This document shows, piece by piece, positions 52,951 through 63,300 of a stretch of 64,000 nucleotides of DNA (within the stretch, counting starts at the first letter, position 1; every line of letters begins with the position of its first letter). Location of the stretch: NCBI GenBank assembly GCA_046483315.1, contig JAWODJ010000005.1:24851-88850 (forward strand), written 5' to 3'. The notes below the pieces were generated by a model that was not told where the DNA came from, did no database searches, and saw only the letters and a program-made list of their open reading frames with translations. Made by a program: the position numbers and the translations under genes. This DNA is from PXAP01 sp046483315 (GTDB lineage Bacteria > Bacteroidota > Bacteroidia > Bacteroidales > PUMT01).

Positions 52951-54405
52951 ATGTTAAAACAGAGATTACAGCAAAAGTTGCTTCAGAAACTTTCTCCGCA
53001 GCAGATACAGATGATCAAGCTGCTGGAGATCCCTGCCATGCAGCTTGAGCAAAGGATAAAGAAGGAGCTTGAAGAGAATCCTGTCCTGGAAGAGGGAGAA
53101 AATGATGATCAGGATGCAGGGGAGCAGGAAGAAGAAGTCAGGGCAGAGGAAAACGGCGATGACGATGAATTCTCGATAGAAGACTACCTGGAAGATGACG
53201 ATATACCCAATTACAGGCTGAGCACCAACAACTATTCTGATGACGACAAAAAACCTGAGATACCGCTGGGTTCATCATCAGGTTTCCATGCACACCTGAA
53301 GAGCCAGCTTGGATTGCGTTCCCTGACCGACAAACAGGAGACACTGGCCGGTTACATACTGGGTAACATTGACGATGACGGTTATATCAGGCGAAAGCTT
53401 GATGCCATAGTTGATGATCTTGCCTTTACAGAGAATATATCGGCCACCGAAGAGGAACTTTACGAAATACTGCAAATAGTGCAGGACCTTGATCCGCCCG
53501 GAGTGGGTGCCCGCGACCTGCAGGAGTGCCTGCTTCTTCAGATCTCCCGCAAAGACCAGTCCCTCGCCACCATAGTGCTTGCCCGCAAAATCATCAAATC
53601 CCATTTCCAGGAATTCACCCGCAAGCATTATGACAAGATCATAAAGCGCCTGAACATATCAGAAGATGAGCTGAAAAAGGCCGTTGACGAGATACTTAAG
53701 CTCAACCCGAAGCCCGGAAGTTCCTACAGCGACCCCATGCAGAATTCGGTGCAACATATAGTACCCGACTTTATTCTCGATATAAAAGACGGTGAATTTG
53801 TGCTGAGCCTCAACTCCCACAATATTCCCGAGCTGCGGGTAAACCGTACCTACAGTGAGATGCTTGAATCATACGCCTCCAAAAGTGACAAAAAAAGCAG
53901 GGAGGACAAGGACACCATCAGCTTTGTTAAGCAGAAGCTCGATTCGGCCAGGTGGTTTATTGACGCTATCATTCAAAGGCAGAACACACTTCTGCTCACT
54001 ATGAACGCTATAATTGATTACCAGAGGGAGTATTTTACCGAGGGTGATGAGGCGAAACTTAAGCCTATGATCCTGAAAGACATTGCAGAGAAGACAGGGC
54101 TGGACATTTCCACCATAAGCCGTGTGGCCAACAGCAAATATATACAGACACATTTCGGTATCTTCCCCCTTAAGTCATTCTTCTCGGAGGGACTGCAAAA
54201 TGATTCCGGCGAAGAGGTGTCGACAAGGGAAATAAAGAATATCCTTGCCGAATGCATCGAAAACGAAGATAAACGCAAACCCCTTACTGACGAGAAGCTT
54301 GTTGACATCCTCAAACAAAAGGGTTACAACATAGCCCGCCGCACAGTATCCAAGTACCGGGAACAGCTCCATATCCCGGTTGCCAGGCTTAGAAAAAAAC
54401 TATAA
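52951..54405 (+). CDS. rpoN: RNA polymerase sigma-54 factor
   Basis: The 484-residue protein has the Gln/Leu-rich region I (LSPQQIQMIKLLEIPAMQLEQ), an acidic linker (about 50-90), the core-binding domain and a C-terminal DNA-binding part with the RpoN box ARRTVSKYRE near residue 466. It directs polymerase to -24/-12 promoters that need an activating ATPase; no such activator is in the window and no strong -24/-12 site was noticed here. Confidence 0.96.
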   Translation: MLKQRLQQKLLQKLSPQQIQMIKLLEIPAMQLEQRIKKELEENPVLEEGENDDQDAGEQEEEVRAEENGDDDEFSIEDYLEDDDIPNYRLSTNNYSDDDKKPEIPLGSSSGFHAHLKSQLGLRSLTDKQETLAGYILGNIDDDGYIRRKLDAIVDDLAFTENISATEEELYEILQIVQDLDPPGVGARDLQECLLLQISRKDQSLATIVLARKIIKSHFQEFTRKHYDKIIKRLNISEDELKKAVDEILKLNPKPGSSYSDPMQNSVQHIVPDFILDIKDGEFVLSLNSHNIPELRVNRTYSEMLESYASKSDKKSREDKDTISFVKQKLDSARWFIDAIIQRQNTLLLTMNAIIDYQREYFTEGDEAKLKPMILKDIAEKTGLDISTISRVANSKYIQTHFGIFPLKSFFSEGLQNDSGEEVSTREIKNILAECIENEDKRKPLTDEKLVDILKQKGYNIARRTVSKYREQLHIPVARLRKKL

Positions 54406-54424
54406 CACATATCGGAGATTGTAC

Positions 54425-55033
54425 ATGCAAACTATCCTGGCCAGAATCTTTTCCGTTATATTCCACCCTCTTATCATGCCGTCTGCGGGCCTGCTGCTTC
54501 TTTTCAGTTCAGGCACCTACCTTGACTTTCTCTCCTTTTCACAGAAACGGACTATCTTCATGATACTGCTTGCCGGCACGGCCATACTTCCCCTCAGCCT
54601 CATTCCCGTTTTGATTCTGCAGCGGATGGTGGCAAACATCAGGATGGATGATCACCGTGAACGGGTACTGCCCCTGATGATAACCTCACTGTTCTATGTT
54701 TTCACCTGGTATATGCTTGCAAGGCTCAATATACCCGGAATTATAAGTGTGTATGTCATAACCGGAAGCCTTGCCGTGCTGCTCTGTGCCCTGGTATCCC
54801 TCAGGTGGAAGATCAGCCTCCATATGACAGCCCTGGGTGCCCTTGCCGGGGTTCTCCTTGCCATTTCCTTCAGGTTCGGCATCAACCTGCAGCTATGGCT
54901 CACGCCTGTCTTCCTTGCCGGCGGAACAGTGGGATGGGCCAGGCTCAGCCTTAAGGCCCACACTCCGGCACAGATTTATGCCGGTTATGTCGGGGGACTG
55001 GTGCTGGCATTTATTATGATCTCCTTTTTCTGA
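54425..55033 (+). CDS. PAP2-like membrane phosphatase-related protein
   Basis: The 202-residue protein has about five helices and IFHPLIMPSAGLL at the start, then KISLHMTALGALAG and RLSLKAHTPAQIYAGYVGG near the end. The two conserved histidines in these places resemble the PAP2 phosphatase motif, but the first PAP2 motif (KxxxxxxRP) is not seen, so activity is doubtful. It starts 19 bases after rpoN (ATG at 54425; the frame is open from 54380) and its 3' end overlaps the next, convergent gene by 20 bases. Confidence 0.75.
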   Translation: MQTILARIFSVIFHPLIMPSAGLLLLFSSGTYLDFLSFSQKRTIFMILLAGTAILPLSLIPVLILQRMVANIRMDDHRERVLPLMITSLFYVFTWYMLARLNIPGIISVYVITGSLAVLLCALVSLRWKISLHMTALGALAGVLLAISFRFGINLQLWLTPVFLAGGTVGWARLSLKAHTPAQIYAGYVGGLVLAFIMISFF

Positions 55034-56240
55034 GCTTTACCCCCTTTCGGTGCAGTTTTTTCACAATCACCTCCACCCTCTCCCCGAGCATATCATTCTC
55101 TCCCGGGCATGCCCGTGCAAAACCGTTATCCTTTCCCGCCCGCCTGTCTCCGGCCAGGGACATGTCGTTATACAACCGTGTCAGTATGTCCGGGTCAAAA
55201 TCCTTTTCACTGACAACCCTGAACCATCCTTTTTCTGACAGCCACCTGCCCAGGTACTCCTGTTCGGTCTGTCCCGGGGTAGGTATCAGCACCGCTCTCT
55301 TCCCCAGCACCAGCATGTCCATAACAGTGCTGTAGCCGCTGCGGCACACCACCATATCCGATTTCATCACTGCCTCCTTCATACCTTCCGAATCAAGGAA
55401 AGGCACCACCCCGACAGACCCTTTCTGCCTCCCTTCCGGGGAACCGGACGGAAGTCCCTGCACCAGCAGCAGCCTGGCAGGGTAATCTTTCATCCTGTCA
55501 ATTATCAAGTCTTCAAGCATGGTACGTCGCGGTTCAGGCCCCGACAGGATAAACATTATCCTGTAGCCTGACGGTTCTGCCGCCCGGGAGGGTGCAGCAT
55601 CAGAAAAACGGCTCAGCCAGCCAACAAAATGCACTGCCGGCAGCTTCTCCCACCCCCTGATGAGCTCCCCGGCGGCAGTATCCGTCGGGCAATCCGGTAT
55701 CCAGCACTCATCAAAGGCACGCACCATTTTTCTAACCATCATACCCGCCGGTCCGCCCAGCACACCCGGCAGCACAGGCATGACAGGCCTGAGCTGGTGG
55801 GTTATAAGTACCGATGGGACAGACCGGTGAACCAGTCCGTAACGGTTATCAGACACTATCAGGTCAGCCCCTGTCCGCTCCACTATCGATCTGAGCATCC
55901 TCCTCTCCCGGCCAATATGATATAAAAAGAGAGGCATCCTGAGCACCAGGTTAAAAAACAGGGCACGGCGCGAATAGGAAACGGGAAAGCCCGGAAAGGG
56001 TATCACCACAGGTCTGTTCTCCGTTGAATCATTGCCGTCAAAGGGTTTCCCGGCAGGCGGCATACTGCCCTGATGGGTTATGCCGAACTCCCTCCTAATC
56101 AATCCGGCTCCCGGTCCCGAACAGGCCGCCACAACCTTGCAGCCGGCCCTTATGAAGGCCTTTATCACTGGCACACAGCGGGATGCATGACCGAGTCCCC
56201 AATCCATCGGGCAAACCAGAACAACGGGTTTTTCCATCAT
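55014..56240 (-). CDS. GT-B fold glycosyltransferase (MurG/GT28-like)
   Basis: The 408-residue protein starts with PMDWGLGHASRCVPVIKAF, the glycine-rich acceptor loop of GT-B enzymes, and has MFILSGPEPRRTMLEDLI in the linker and MVVCRSGYSTVMDMLVLGKRAVLIPTPGQTEQEYLG, the C-terminal nucleotide-sugar loop as in MurG-like GTs. Substrate is unknown. It overlaps the PAP2-like gene by 20 bases at their 3' ends. Confidence 0.83.
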   Translation of the reverse strand: MMEKPVVLVCPMDWGLGHASRCVPVIKAFIRAGCKVVAACSGPGAGLIRREFGITHQGSMPPAGKPFDGNDSTENRPVVIPFPGFPVSYSRRALFFNLVLRMPLFLYHIGRERRMLRSIVERTGADLIVSDNRYGLVHRSVPSVLITHQLRPVMPVLPGVLGGPAGMMVRKMVRAFDECWIPDCPTDTAAGELIRGWEKLPAVHFVGWLSRFSDAAPSRAAEPSGYRIMFILSGPEPRRTMLEDLIIDRMKDYPARLLLVQGLPSGSPEGRQKGSVGVVPFLDSEGMKEAVMKSDMVVCRSGYSTVMDMLVLGKRAVLIPTPGQTEQEYLGRWLSEKGWFRVVSEKDFDPDILTRLYNDMSLAGDRRAGKDNGFARACPGENDMLGERVEVIVKKLHRKGVKLRKRRS

Positions 56241-56314
56241 TAAAAGCTTTTTATGAGGGGTAGCAGACTTTCCGGATTATTCATTTTGTTGCTGCAGCAG
56301 CCGCTGCAACACCT

Positions 56315-57094
56315 TCATGGCGACACCTGTGTTGCGATGCCCAGCTTCTCCACTGCCACAGCAATCCTTTGCAGCTCTTCAAAAGGTATCTTTTGAAGCC
56401 CTCTGGAAGGGGTATCGCGTGCAATGGTGTATACCATCACCATCTGCGGATTCAGCTCTGCCACCAGTGCAAGCCACTCTCTCAGCTCTTCTTCAGATGC
56501 ATTGTCCACCTCGGTCCCCCTGTATTTTCCCCGTATGAAGAGAGTCTGTAAAATAAACCTGCCTTCAAACCGCTTCAGATTGTCAATCAGCCGCTCCAGG
56601 CTGAAATTTTCCCTGGGCTGGTTCAGCAGTCTCACCGTCCGCTCCCTGGCAGAATCCACCTTCAGTATATTCTGATCGACTCTCCCGAGGGCGCTGAATA
56701 CGGAAGGGTTATCAAGCATGGTGCCGTTGGAAAGCACTGCTATCCGGGCACCCGTAGCCAGCCTGTCGCGAAGAATGAGGGTGTCGTCAATAATGCCGGC
56801 AAAAGAGGGATGCAGCGTCGGCTCACCGTTCCCGGCAAAAGTAATGGTGTCGGGCGGCCCGCCCTTTTTTCCCATTGATATCAGCCTCTCTTCCAGCCTC
56901 TCCCTTACCAGTTCCCTCTTTGGAAAACCCTCATCGGCATAGGGGCCCCTGCTGGTCCATCCGCATTCGCAGTATATACAGTTGAAGCTGCACCACTTGC
57001 TGTCCCCCGGCAGAAGATTGATCCCCAAAGAGACGCCCAGCCTCCGGCTTCTGACCGGCCCGAAAACTATCTCGTCAAATAAGAAAGTTGCCAT
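56315..57094 (-). CDS. radical SAM protein
   Basis: The 259-residue protein has the radical SAM CxxxCxxC motif as CSFNCIYC (about residues 35-42) and the SAM-binding TFAGNGEPTLHP, with IVFGPVRSRRLGVSLGINLLP before it. This N-terminal pattern is that of the YgiQ/MoaA-like small group often called radical SAM protein of unknown function; no SPASM domain is present. I start at the ATG at 57094; a TTG at 57097 is in frame. Confidence 0.87.
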   Translation of the reverse strand: MATFLFDEIVFGPVRSRRLGVSLGINLLPGDSKWCSFNCIYCECGWTSRGPYADEGFPKRELVRERLEERLISMGKKGGPPDTITFAGNGEPTLHPSFAGIIDDTLILRDRLATGARIAVLSNGTMLDNPSVFSALGRVDQNILKVDSARERTVRLLNQPRENFSLERLIDNLKRFEGRFILQTLFIRGKYRGTEVDNASEEELREWLALVAELNPQMVMVYTIARDTPSRGLQKIPFEELQRIAVAVEKLGIATQVSP

Positions 57095-57235
57095 CAAAAA
57101 ATAAATTGCCAGCGAACATAAGGCTTTTTTGCAAAAAATCCATCATAAATGCGGGCAAAATATTGCAGTGCATTCCTGCAAAAAAAAGATATTGCCGGCA
57201 AAACGGCAGGCAACATCTGCTTATGACAATAGTCA

Positions 57236-57265
57236 TTGTATAAAAGCATTTTGAGAGTATTTTTG
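57236..57265 (+). promoter_or_regulatory. hemerythrin gene promoter
   Basis: TTG (57236-57238), 19 bases, then TATTTTTG (57258-57265): full Bacteroidota match. Start near 57272; ATG at 57302. Confidence 0.6.
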
Positions 57266-57301
57266 TACCTGATATAATTTAACCCTCTAAAGACTATTAA
57301 G

Positions 57302-57727
57302 ATGTCAAAAACCATATCCCCCGAACCTTTTGAATGGAAAGACGAATACAGGGTAGGAGTAAAAGCCATTGATGAGCACAGGGAAAAGTTTTTTGAGATC
57401 ATCAACAAACTGAAGCAGGTTATCACCCGGAAAGACTGCAAAATAAATGTGGCAGACATCTTCTTTTCACTCGTCCATTATGCCGAGCATTACCTGATCA
57501 ATGAAGAGATATACCTCAAGGAATCGGGCTATCCCGGTTTTTCAAAACACAAGGAAAGCCACAACAATTTTATTGCCAGGATCATCAGGTTCAAGGAAGA
57601 TTACCAGAACAATAAAAAGGAGGTTTGCGAGGACATGTATTTTTTCCTTGAGAACTGGCTCATCAACCATATCCTCCATTACGATGTTGAGGCAGTCGCC
57701 TGGTTAAAGGAAAAAGGCCTCCGCTAA
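57302..57727 (+). CDS. bacteriohemerythrin
   Basis: The 141-residue single-domain protein keeps the di-iron ligands of hemerythrin: the first His in IDEHREKFF, His and Glu in AEHYLINEE, two His in HKESH, and His plus Asp in INHILHYD. It binds oxygen reversibly and may protect oxygen-sensitive enzymes or sense oxygen. It stands alone under its own promoter. In an organism with the molybdoenzyme and radical SAM genes above, an oxygen-buffering role is plausible inference. Confidence 0.93.
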   Translation: MSKTISPEPFEWKDEYRVGVKAIDEHREKFFEIINKLKQVITRKDCKINVADIFFSLVHYAEHYLINEEIYLKESGYPGFSKHKESHNNFIARIIRFKEDYQNNKKEVCEDMYFFLENWLINHILHYDVEAVAWLKEKGLR

Positions 57728-57841
57728 AAGCCCCTTAATAACACCGCCCCCTCTTTTATCACAAAGCATTTCCGGCACAGTCAAATCCGGTAACCGGCAG
57801 AGGTCGTTCCGGGTATGCCCGGTGACCCGTTATTGCTGTTT

Positions 57842-58567
57842 TCAGTACAACCTCCTTATACGGCTTCCCGGCAGCAGCTTCATGCCATGCATATCGGCAC
57901 CCTCAATGATATTGATCCCCGGTTGTTTGCCCGGCGACAGGGTGCCGGCAATATTTTCACTGTTCATCGCCCTTGCGCCGTTCAGCGTCGCCATGACCAG
58001 CAGTTGAGGGAGACTGATACGGGCAGGGCCCTCCTGAAGGGCAAAGATCAGTTCCCACAGCTCCTGCCTGCCCAGGGTAGCCAGCACAGGGAACTCCCCT
58101 CCGGTATCCCGGAAATGATAAACCCCTTCCGTAGTGCCGGCAGTAAAATCTCCATAAAACTGCTCCATATCCCTGAATACCCTGTAACCTATCTCAGGGC
58201 CATACCTGCTTTTCCAGTTAACTCCCGCAAGGGGACTTTCAGAAGGGCCACTGCCGGTCCTCTCCCCTGCCGCCTTCATATTTTCATCCCCCTTCTTTCC
58301 GGCCATTTCCGGGGGCACCCCAATGTGGCCGGCCAGCCTTAAGCCCCTGCTTACCATCCACCGGCTGCTCTTCCCCCTGCCACACATCATATCCGCCAGT
58401 CCGGGAATCAGTATGCCGCTATAATACGCTACCCCGGCAATCTCCCTGAATCCGGGCCGGTCATCACTCAAAGAAATAACAGTTCCCTTTTCATCGGTTT
58501 CAACAACGGCATTTCTGCGCGCAGGGGAAGAAACGGGAAAAACTATGCTGGCAGCAATTTTGGGCAT
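57842..58567 (-). CDS. amidohydrolase-related protein without the metal-binding barrel
   Basis: The 241-residue protein keeps the outer parts of an imidazolonepropionase/dihydroorotase-like amidohydrolase: an N-terminal small sandwich (VFPVSSPARRNAVVETDEKG) with ILIPGL, and the C-terminal SLPQLLVMATLNGARAM, then GTLSPGKQPGINII. In between, the HxH motif after IPGL is missing (it reads ADMMCGRG) and most of the barrel, normally over 200 residues, is replaced by a short unrelated stretch. Full enzymes have about 380 residues. It is the last gene of the SprB-like operon. It is probably not a working hydrolase. Confidence 0.6.
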   Translation of the reverse strand: MPKIAASIVFPVSSPARRNAVVETDEKGTVISLSDDRPGFREIAGVAYYSGILIPGLADMMCGRGKSSRWMVSRGLRLAGHIGVPPEMAGKKGDENMKAAGERTGSGPSESPLAGVNWKSRYGPEIGYRVFRDMEQFYGDFTAGTTEGVYHFRDTGGEFPVLATLGRQELWELIFALQEGPARISLPQLLVMATLNGARAMNSENIAGTLSPGKQPGINIIEGADMHGMKLLPGSRIRRLY

Positions 58568-58611
58568 GGCATATATCCTTTAAATGCAGAGTGTCAGGGA
58601 AAGAAGTCTCA

Positions 58612-59478
58612 CTACCGGGGCCTGACGCCCGGCTGCATACCCGGCTGCACCTTTCGAAACAGCCTGATATCCTCCACTTCGGCCCTTCTATGCCCCACTC
58701 CGCCCGGGGTGGTATGGTCGAGTACCTTACCTCTTATATGAGTGATTTCGGGGTTGGAAAGAGTCCTCGAAAGAGTGACCTCTCTCACTCTTCCGTCTTT
58801 CGGAAGAGTGCGCATCCTGAAATTTTCACGGTAGCCCTCATCTGTGCCGTCGTCATACCAGAACCAGATATTTACCCTCGGGTTTAAGGCGGGATCTTCA
58901 GGTTCAACCCTTATACCGGCTGAAAAGGTATACTCTCCCGGGCCCGGAACAGGTATGTCAAAGTATATCACCCTGTTGGTATCATCACCCGGAAAAGACC
59001 ACTCCTCCTTCAGTGTCCACAGGTTGACCGGTTCAGGATCCGGCTGCTCCGGGAGCGAGGGATCGGACTCCTCCATCTCTGCTTCCGCAAGCTTCCTGCT
59101 GAGCTCATCCATAACCCGGTTGTAAATTTCTTCAAACTGTTCAGGGTTATAGGAATAATATGTCAGTGTCTTTCTGAACTCTTCCCTGCCGATGCCATGC
59201 TTTTCAAGCACCTCCCTGTAAAAGTCCAGCGAGTCGGCTTCACTTTGCGACATATATGAGCTGCCTCCCGTAACTGCAAATACACCGTCATAGTAGTGCA
59301 TATCAACAAGAACACCGGCAAATTCGTCGGCTTTAAGTATGCCGTCACGGGGAGGACCCTGGGGATGTGATGAACAGGCAGCGATCAAAACCTGTAGCAG
59401 GAGCACAGAGGCCAGCACTGCAAGGCCGGAGAGATTACCGTTTAACCGGGTTGAAACGCATGCCGACAAAAATTTCAT
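58612..59478 (-). CDS. DUF4296 family lipoprotein
   Basis: The 288-residue protein has a lipoprotein signal (lipobox LIAAC near residue 35) and a DUF4296 domain (about 45-140: ADEFAGVLVDMHYYDGVF, YREVLEKHGIGREEFRKTLTYYSYNPEQFEEIYNRV split across helices), followed by a second beta-rich domain (about 155-270). Its function is unknown. Its 5' end overlaps the SprF-like gene by 44 bases, so the two are likely coupled. Confidence 0.82.
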   Translation of the reverse strand: MKFLSACVSTRLNGNLSGLAVLASVLLLQVLIAACSSHPQGPPRDGILKADEFAGVLVDMHYYDGVFAVTGGSSYMSQSEADSLDFYREVLEKHGIGREEFRKTLTYYSYNPEQFEEIYNRVMDELSRKLAEAEMEESDPSLPEQPDPEPVNLWTLKEEWSFPGDDTNRVIYFDIPVPGPGEYTFSAGIRVEPEDPALNPRVNIWFWYDDGTDEGYRENFRMRTLPKDGRVREVTLSRTLSNPEITHIRGKVLDHTTPGGVGHRRAEVEDIRLFRKVQPGMQPGVRPR

Positions 59479-60397
59479 GAGAGCCTGAATTGTGTTTACG
59501 GATTGAAGAAAAGCTCATATCATAAGAATAACCGAAATTGAACTTGTTTTCGTGTGTATAACCCAATAAAAAAGATACCGCATCCTGCGACCTTACCGAA
59601 ACGCCCAGCCATACCAGGTCCTGGTACCATCCCTTCAGGTTGAAATCAACCTGCAGGGGTGTCGGCATGGAGCCTCTCACTATAACAGAAGGTTCCAGTG
59701 CAAAGTCAAAGTTAACATAATATTTATATCCTCCCGTCAGGTAGAAATGGGCCTTAAGCCTGTTCAGGCCGGTACCCTCTTCAAAAAGGTTCAGTTTATT
59801 GCCGAAAAGCTGGTGGGCAGAGAAGCCTATATGAAAGGAGGGTGAATAAAGGTACAGCCCCAGCGTGGCATCGGGCGAGAAAGCTGATGACACGGCATTT
59901 AAGAGTGCCGGGTCAGAAGGGTCCAGAAGAGTTATTTTTGTTCCGTCAACACGGTTCTGCAGTAACCCGGCCGAGACTCCCATAGAGAGTCTCATCATGC
60001 TGCTGACAGCAAGGTTATAGGCATAAGACCCGTACAGGCCGTTCCTGCTTGTTGGTCCCGTTGCATCATTGAACACATACCCGCCGAAACCCATATCCCT
60101 GTTTGCATGCGGACCGTAGACGCTCAGGCTGTTTGTCTGCGGCGCATCTGTTATTCCCGCCCACTGGAAGCGGTTGTTCAGCCTCACCTGGTAATAATTA
60201 TGCGTTCCTGCCACAGCAGGGTTGAATACATATGTATTGAACATGAACTGTGTAAAGACAGGAAGCTGTTGTGCCGACAATTTGATTGTGGCGGCCAGAA
60301 ACAGCATACAACCGGCAAGCAGCAGGAAGGATGCTTTCCGCAAAAGCCTTTTTCCCGGCAGGGTTATCATATCTCTGTTTTTTCCTTTCATATCCAT
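59435..60397 (-). CDS. sprF: PorP/SprF family protein linked to the SprB-like adhesin
   Basis: The 320-residue precursor has a signal peptide ending near LSAQQ and the family start LPVFTQFMFNTYVFNPAVAGT, with the beta-barrel end SYDMSFSSIRKHNSGSHEIF. It begins one base after the stop of the large SprB-type gene. In Flavobacterium johnsoniae sprF follows sprB and is needed for secretion of SprB, so this copy is the likely outer-membrane partner of that protein. The other copy in the window (13695-14639) belongs to the T9SS core operon. Confidence 0.87.
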   Translation of the reverse strand: MDMKGKNRDMITLPGKRLLRKASFLLLAGCMLFLAATIKLSAQQLPVFTQFMFNTYVFNPAVAGTHNYYQVRLNNRFQWAGITDAPQTNSLSVYGPHANRDMGFGGYVFNDATGPTSRNGLYGSYAYNLAVSSMMRLSMGVSAGLLQNRVDGTKITLLDPSDPALLNAVSSAFSPDATLGLYLYSPSFHIGFSAHQLFGNKLNLFEEGTGLNRLKAHFYLTGGYKYYVNFDFALEPSVIVRGSMPTPLQVDFNLKGWYQDLVWLGVSVRSQDAVSFLLGYTHENKFNFGYSYDMSFSSIRKHNSGSHEIFVGMRFNPVKR

Positions 60398-60398
60398 C

Positions 60399-63300
60399 TT
60401 ACCTCACTATTGTCACCGGCCCTGTGACAGGTTTTGTACCAAACTGATCATTTAGTGTTATCACAAAATAATAGGTGCCAACGGGCAGCTCCCTGCCATT
60501 GTAGGTGCCGTCCCACCGTTTTTCATCACTGTATCCGCTGGAGTGGAAAACCCTCTGTCCCGACCTGTTGAACACCTCCACTACAATACCGGGGTAATCG
60601 CCGGCATTGACAATGTCAAAAAAATCATTCACCCCGTCACCGTTGGGTGTGAATCCCGAAACAGGCTGCACAGGCTGCACGATATCTATAAATATCGAAT
60701 CATACTCGATGCAACCCTCGGCAGTCTCACCGTAAACATAATATGTTGTTGGGTTCATCACGGTAGCTGTTGTCGACGGGCCGCTCAGGTCACTCAGTCC
60801 CGTCCCCGGGGCCCACTCATAATTCACAAACTCTCCCCCCGAGGCCTCAAGCAGCAATGACGAACCCTGGAATATAATGGTATCATTGCCGAGCGATATC
60901 CCCTGCAGGGGATGGAGATCAACCGTCACACCGGCATCATCAAAGCAGTTATTTTCGTCTGTCACCCTCACCGAATAGAATGTCGGCATAAGCGGTGCAA
61001 CAATGGGCGAAGCAACGGGTTCGGGCACAGGAGGCTCCGAGGCAACCCATGAATATACCGCCGATGAGCCGCTCTGCTGCACCACGGGGGTCAGTTCAAC
61101 GCTCTCCCCCCTGCATATTGTTACCACCTCCGGAAGAGAGACTTCCAGCAGGTGTTCATAATCAACTGTTAACACAAGGGTTGTGTCACAACCGTTCTCA
61201 TCGGTTACTGTCACCGTATATTCCCCTGCATGCACATCTTCAATGTCTTTTGTCCGGGCACCGTTCGACCAGGAATAGGAATAGCTCCCGCTGCCGCCCG
61301 TTACGCTGAGATCCACTGCGCCGGAGGGACTGTTACTGCTGCACCAGGCGTTTGTCACCACAGCCCCGGCACTGACAGGGGCAGGTTGGTCAACCACTGC
61401 GGTGGCACTCCATATATAGCCCGAAGAATCCCTTACAGCCAGCTCGTATGTGCCTGCCGCCAGTCCCCCGAAAATACCGGACTGGAAAAACTCATCACCG
61501 CCATCAATTGAATATTCATAAGGCCCGGTGCCCACCAGGGCAGTTATTTCAATGCTGCCGTCATCATAGCCGTGGCATGAAGGCATCTGAACATCAAAGG
61601 TGGCATCAATGCCCGTCACCAGGTCAATTGTCACAACGGTGTCGGCCAGGCATCCGTTGGCATCTCTTACAAAAAGATCATATTCATCCGCAGCCAGGCT
61701 GTCAAACAGGTTCTCATCCTGCCAGGTCATCCCGCCGTCTGCACTGTATTCATAAGGTTCGGTCCCTCCTCCCATCTCAAACAGCACACTGCCGTATTCA
61801 TTTCCGGATCCTGTAATAATATCTTCGGTCTCCACCAGGAGAAACATCAGCAATCCGGGTTCCGTTATCTCAATATCGCCCGATACTGCAGGCCCGCAAC
61901 CTTCATCATCAGTTATCACCACATTATATATACCGGCATCCAGTCCCTCGAAAACACCCGTCGTACTGAAGGTGCCAACCGGCTCAAGAGTATATGTCAC
62001 CGTGCCTGTACCCCCCGTCGCTGATGCCTCTATCATCCCGTCGGAGCTTCCGAAACATGATACATTGCCGGTCACCGGCACTTCCGGAACAAGCGCTTCA
62101 GGTTCTTCAACCTCTATGTCCGCACTCGACACCGGTCCGCAGCCGTTGGCATCATCAACCGCCACCTGGTAGGTGCCTGCCGGCAGTCCCCCGAAAACAA
62201 CACTTCCGCCGGTTATGGTATCATCAAGCTGATTATTGTCGTTGTCAAAAAGAGTATAAGTATATGGTGTGGTCCCTCCCCCGGCTTCAATTTCAATGCT
62301 CCCTTCCGCAGCACCGTGGCATACATTGCCGGTAACGGAAACAGAACCCACGGCAAGCTCTTCGGGCCCTTCCGTGCTAAGCAGTCCGCTGCTCACCGGT
62401 CCGCAATTCCCGGCATCATCAACCACCACCTCATAACCATCCATATTTTCTGCCAGCGGGCCGAACTCAACCCATTCATCATCTGCCACACCGGTAAATG
62501 AATCCTGCTCCGCACCTCCCAGGTAGAGAGTTATGGTGAAGGGAGCGGTGCCGCCCGATGACCGGGCCCTGATCGCAGTGTTGCCTGCCCCGGCACAGGT
62601 GGCATTGATAATCTGCACCTCCGGCACAATAAGCTCGTCGGGCTGCTCCAGGGTATACACGGTCGTCAGTATGCAATCATTGTCATCGCGCACTGTCACG
62701 GTGTGGTCGCCTGCCGGCAGATTGTCGAAATTTCCGGGTGTGACAAAATCAACGCCGTTTATCGAATACAGAAGAGATCCCGTTCCCCCCGATGCTTCTG
62801 TGCTTATCTCACCGTTGGAATTGCCGTGGCACCCGGTTACATCGGTAAGGACAACATTATCCGTCACTATGGGATCCGGTCCGCTCAGTGTCACCGTTTC
62901 AGGTATGCGGCATCCCCTGTTGTCAACCACCTCTATCAGGTGTTCACCCACGCCCAGGCCGCTGAAGATACGCGACCCCATATTGTCATCACCATTGATA
63001 AAGTAGCTGTAGGGAGAGGACCCCCCCGTTGGTGAGCTTATCCTTATCTCACCGTTGGTGCTGTATGAACATCCCGACACATCCTGCTCCAGGGTCACCG
63101 AATATTCAATTTCTGTCGGCTGGTCTATAGTAATGCTGTTCCCCGCGTTCACGTCCACAATGCAGCCTGTTCCGGTGTCACGGACAAAGGCGTAGTAGGC
63201 TACATCGCCTGACAGGTTGTCAAAAATTTCGGACTCCTGGAAAGCTCCAGGTACATCCTGGGTTGTGGAAATAGAGTATTCAAAGCTTCCCGACCCTCCC

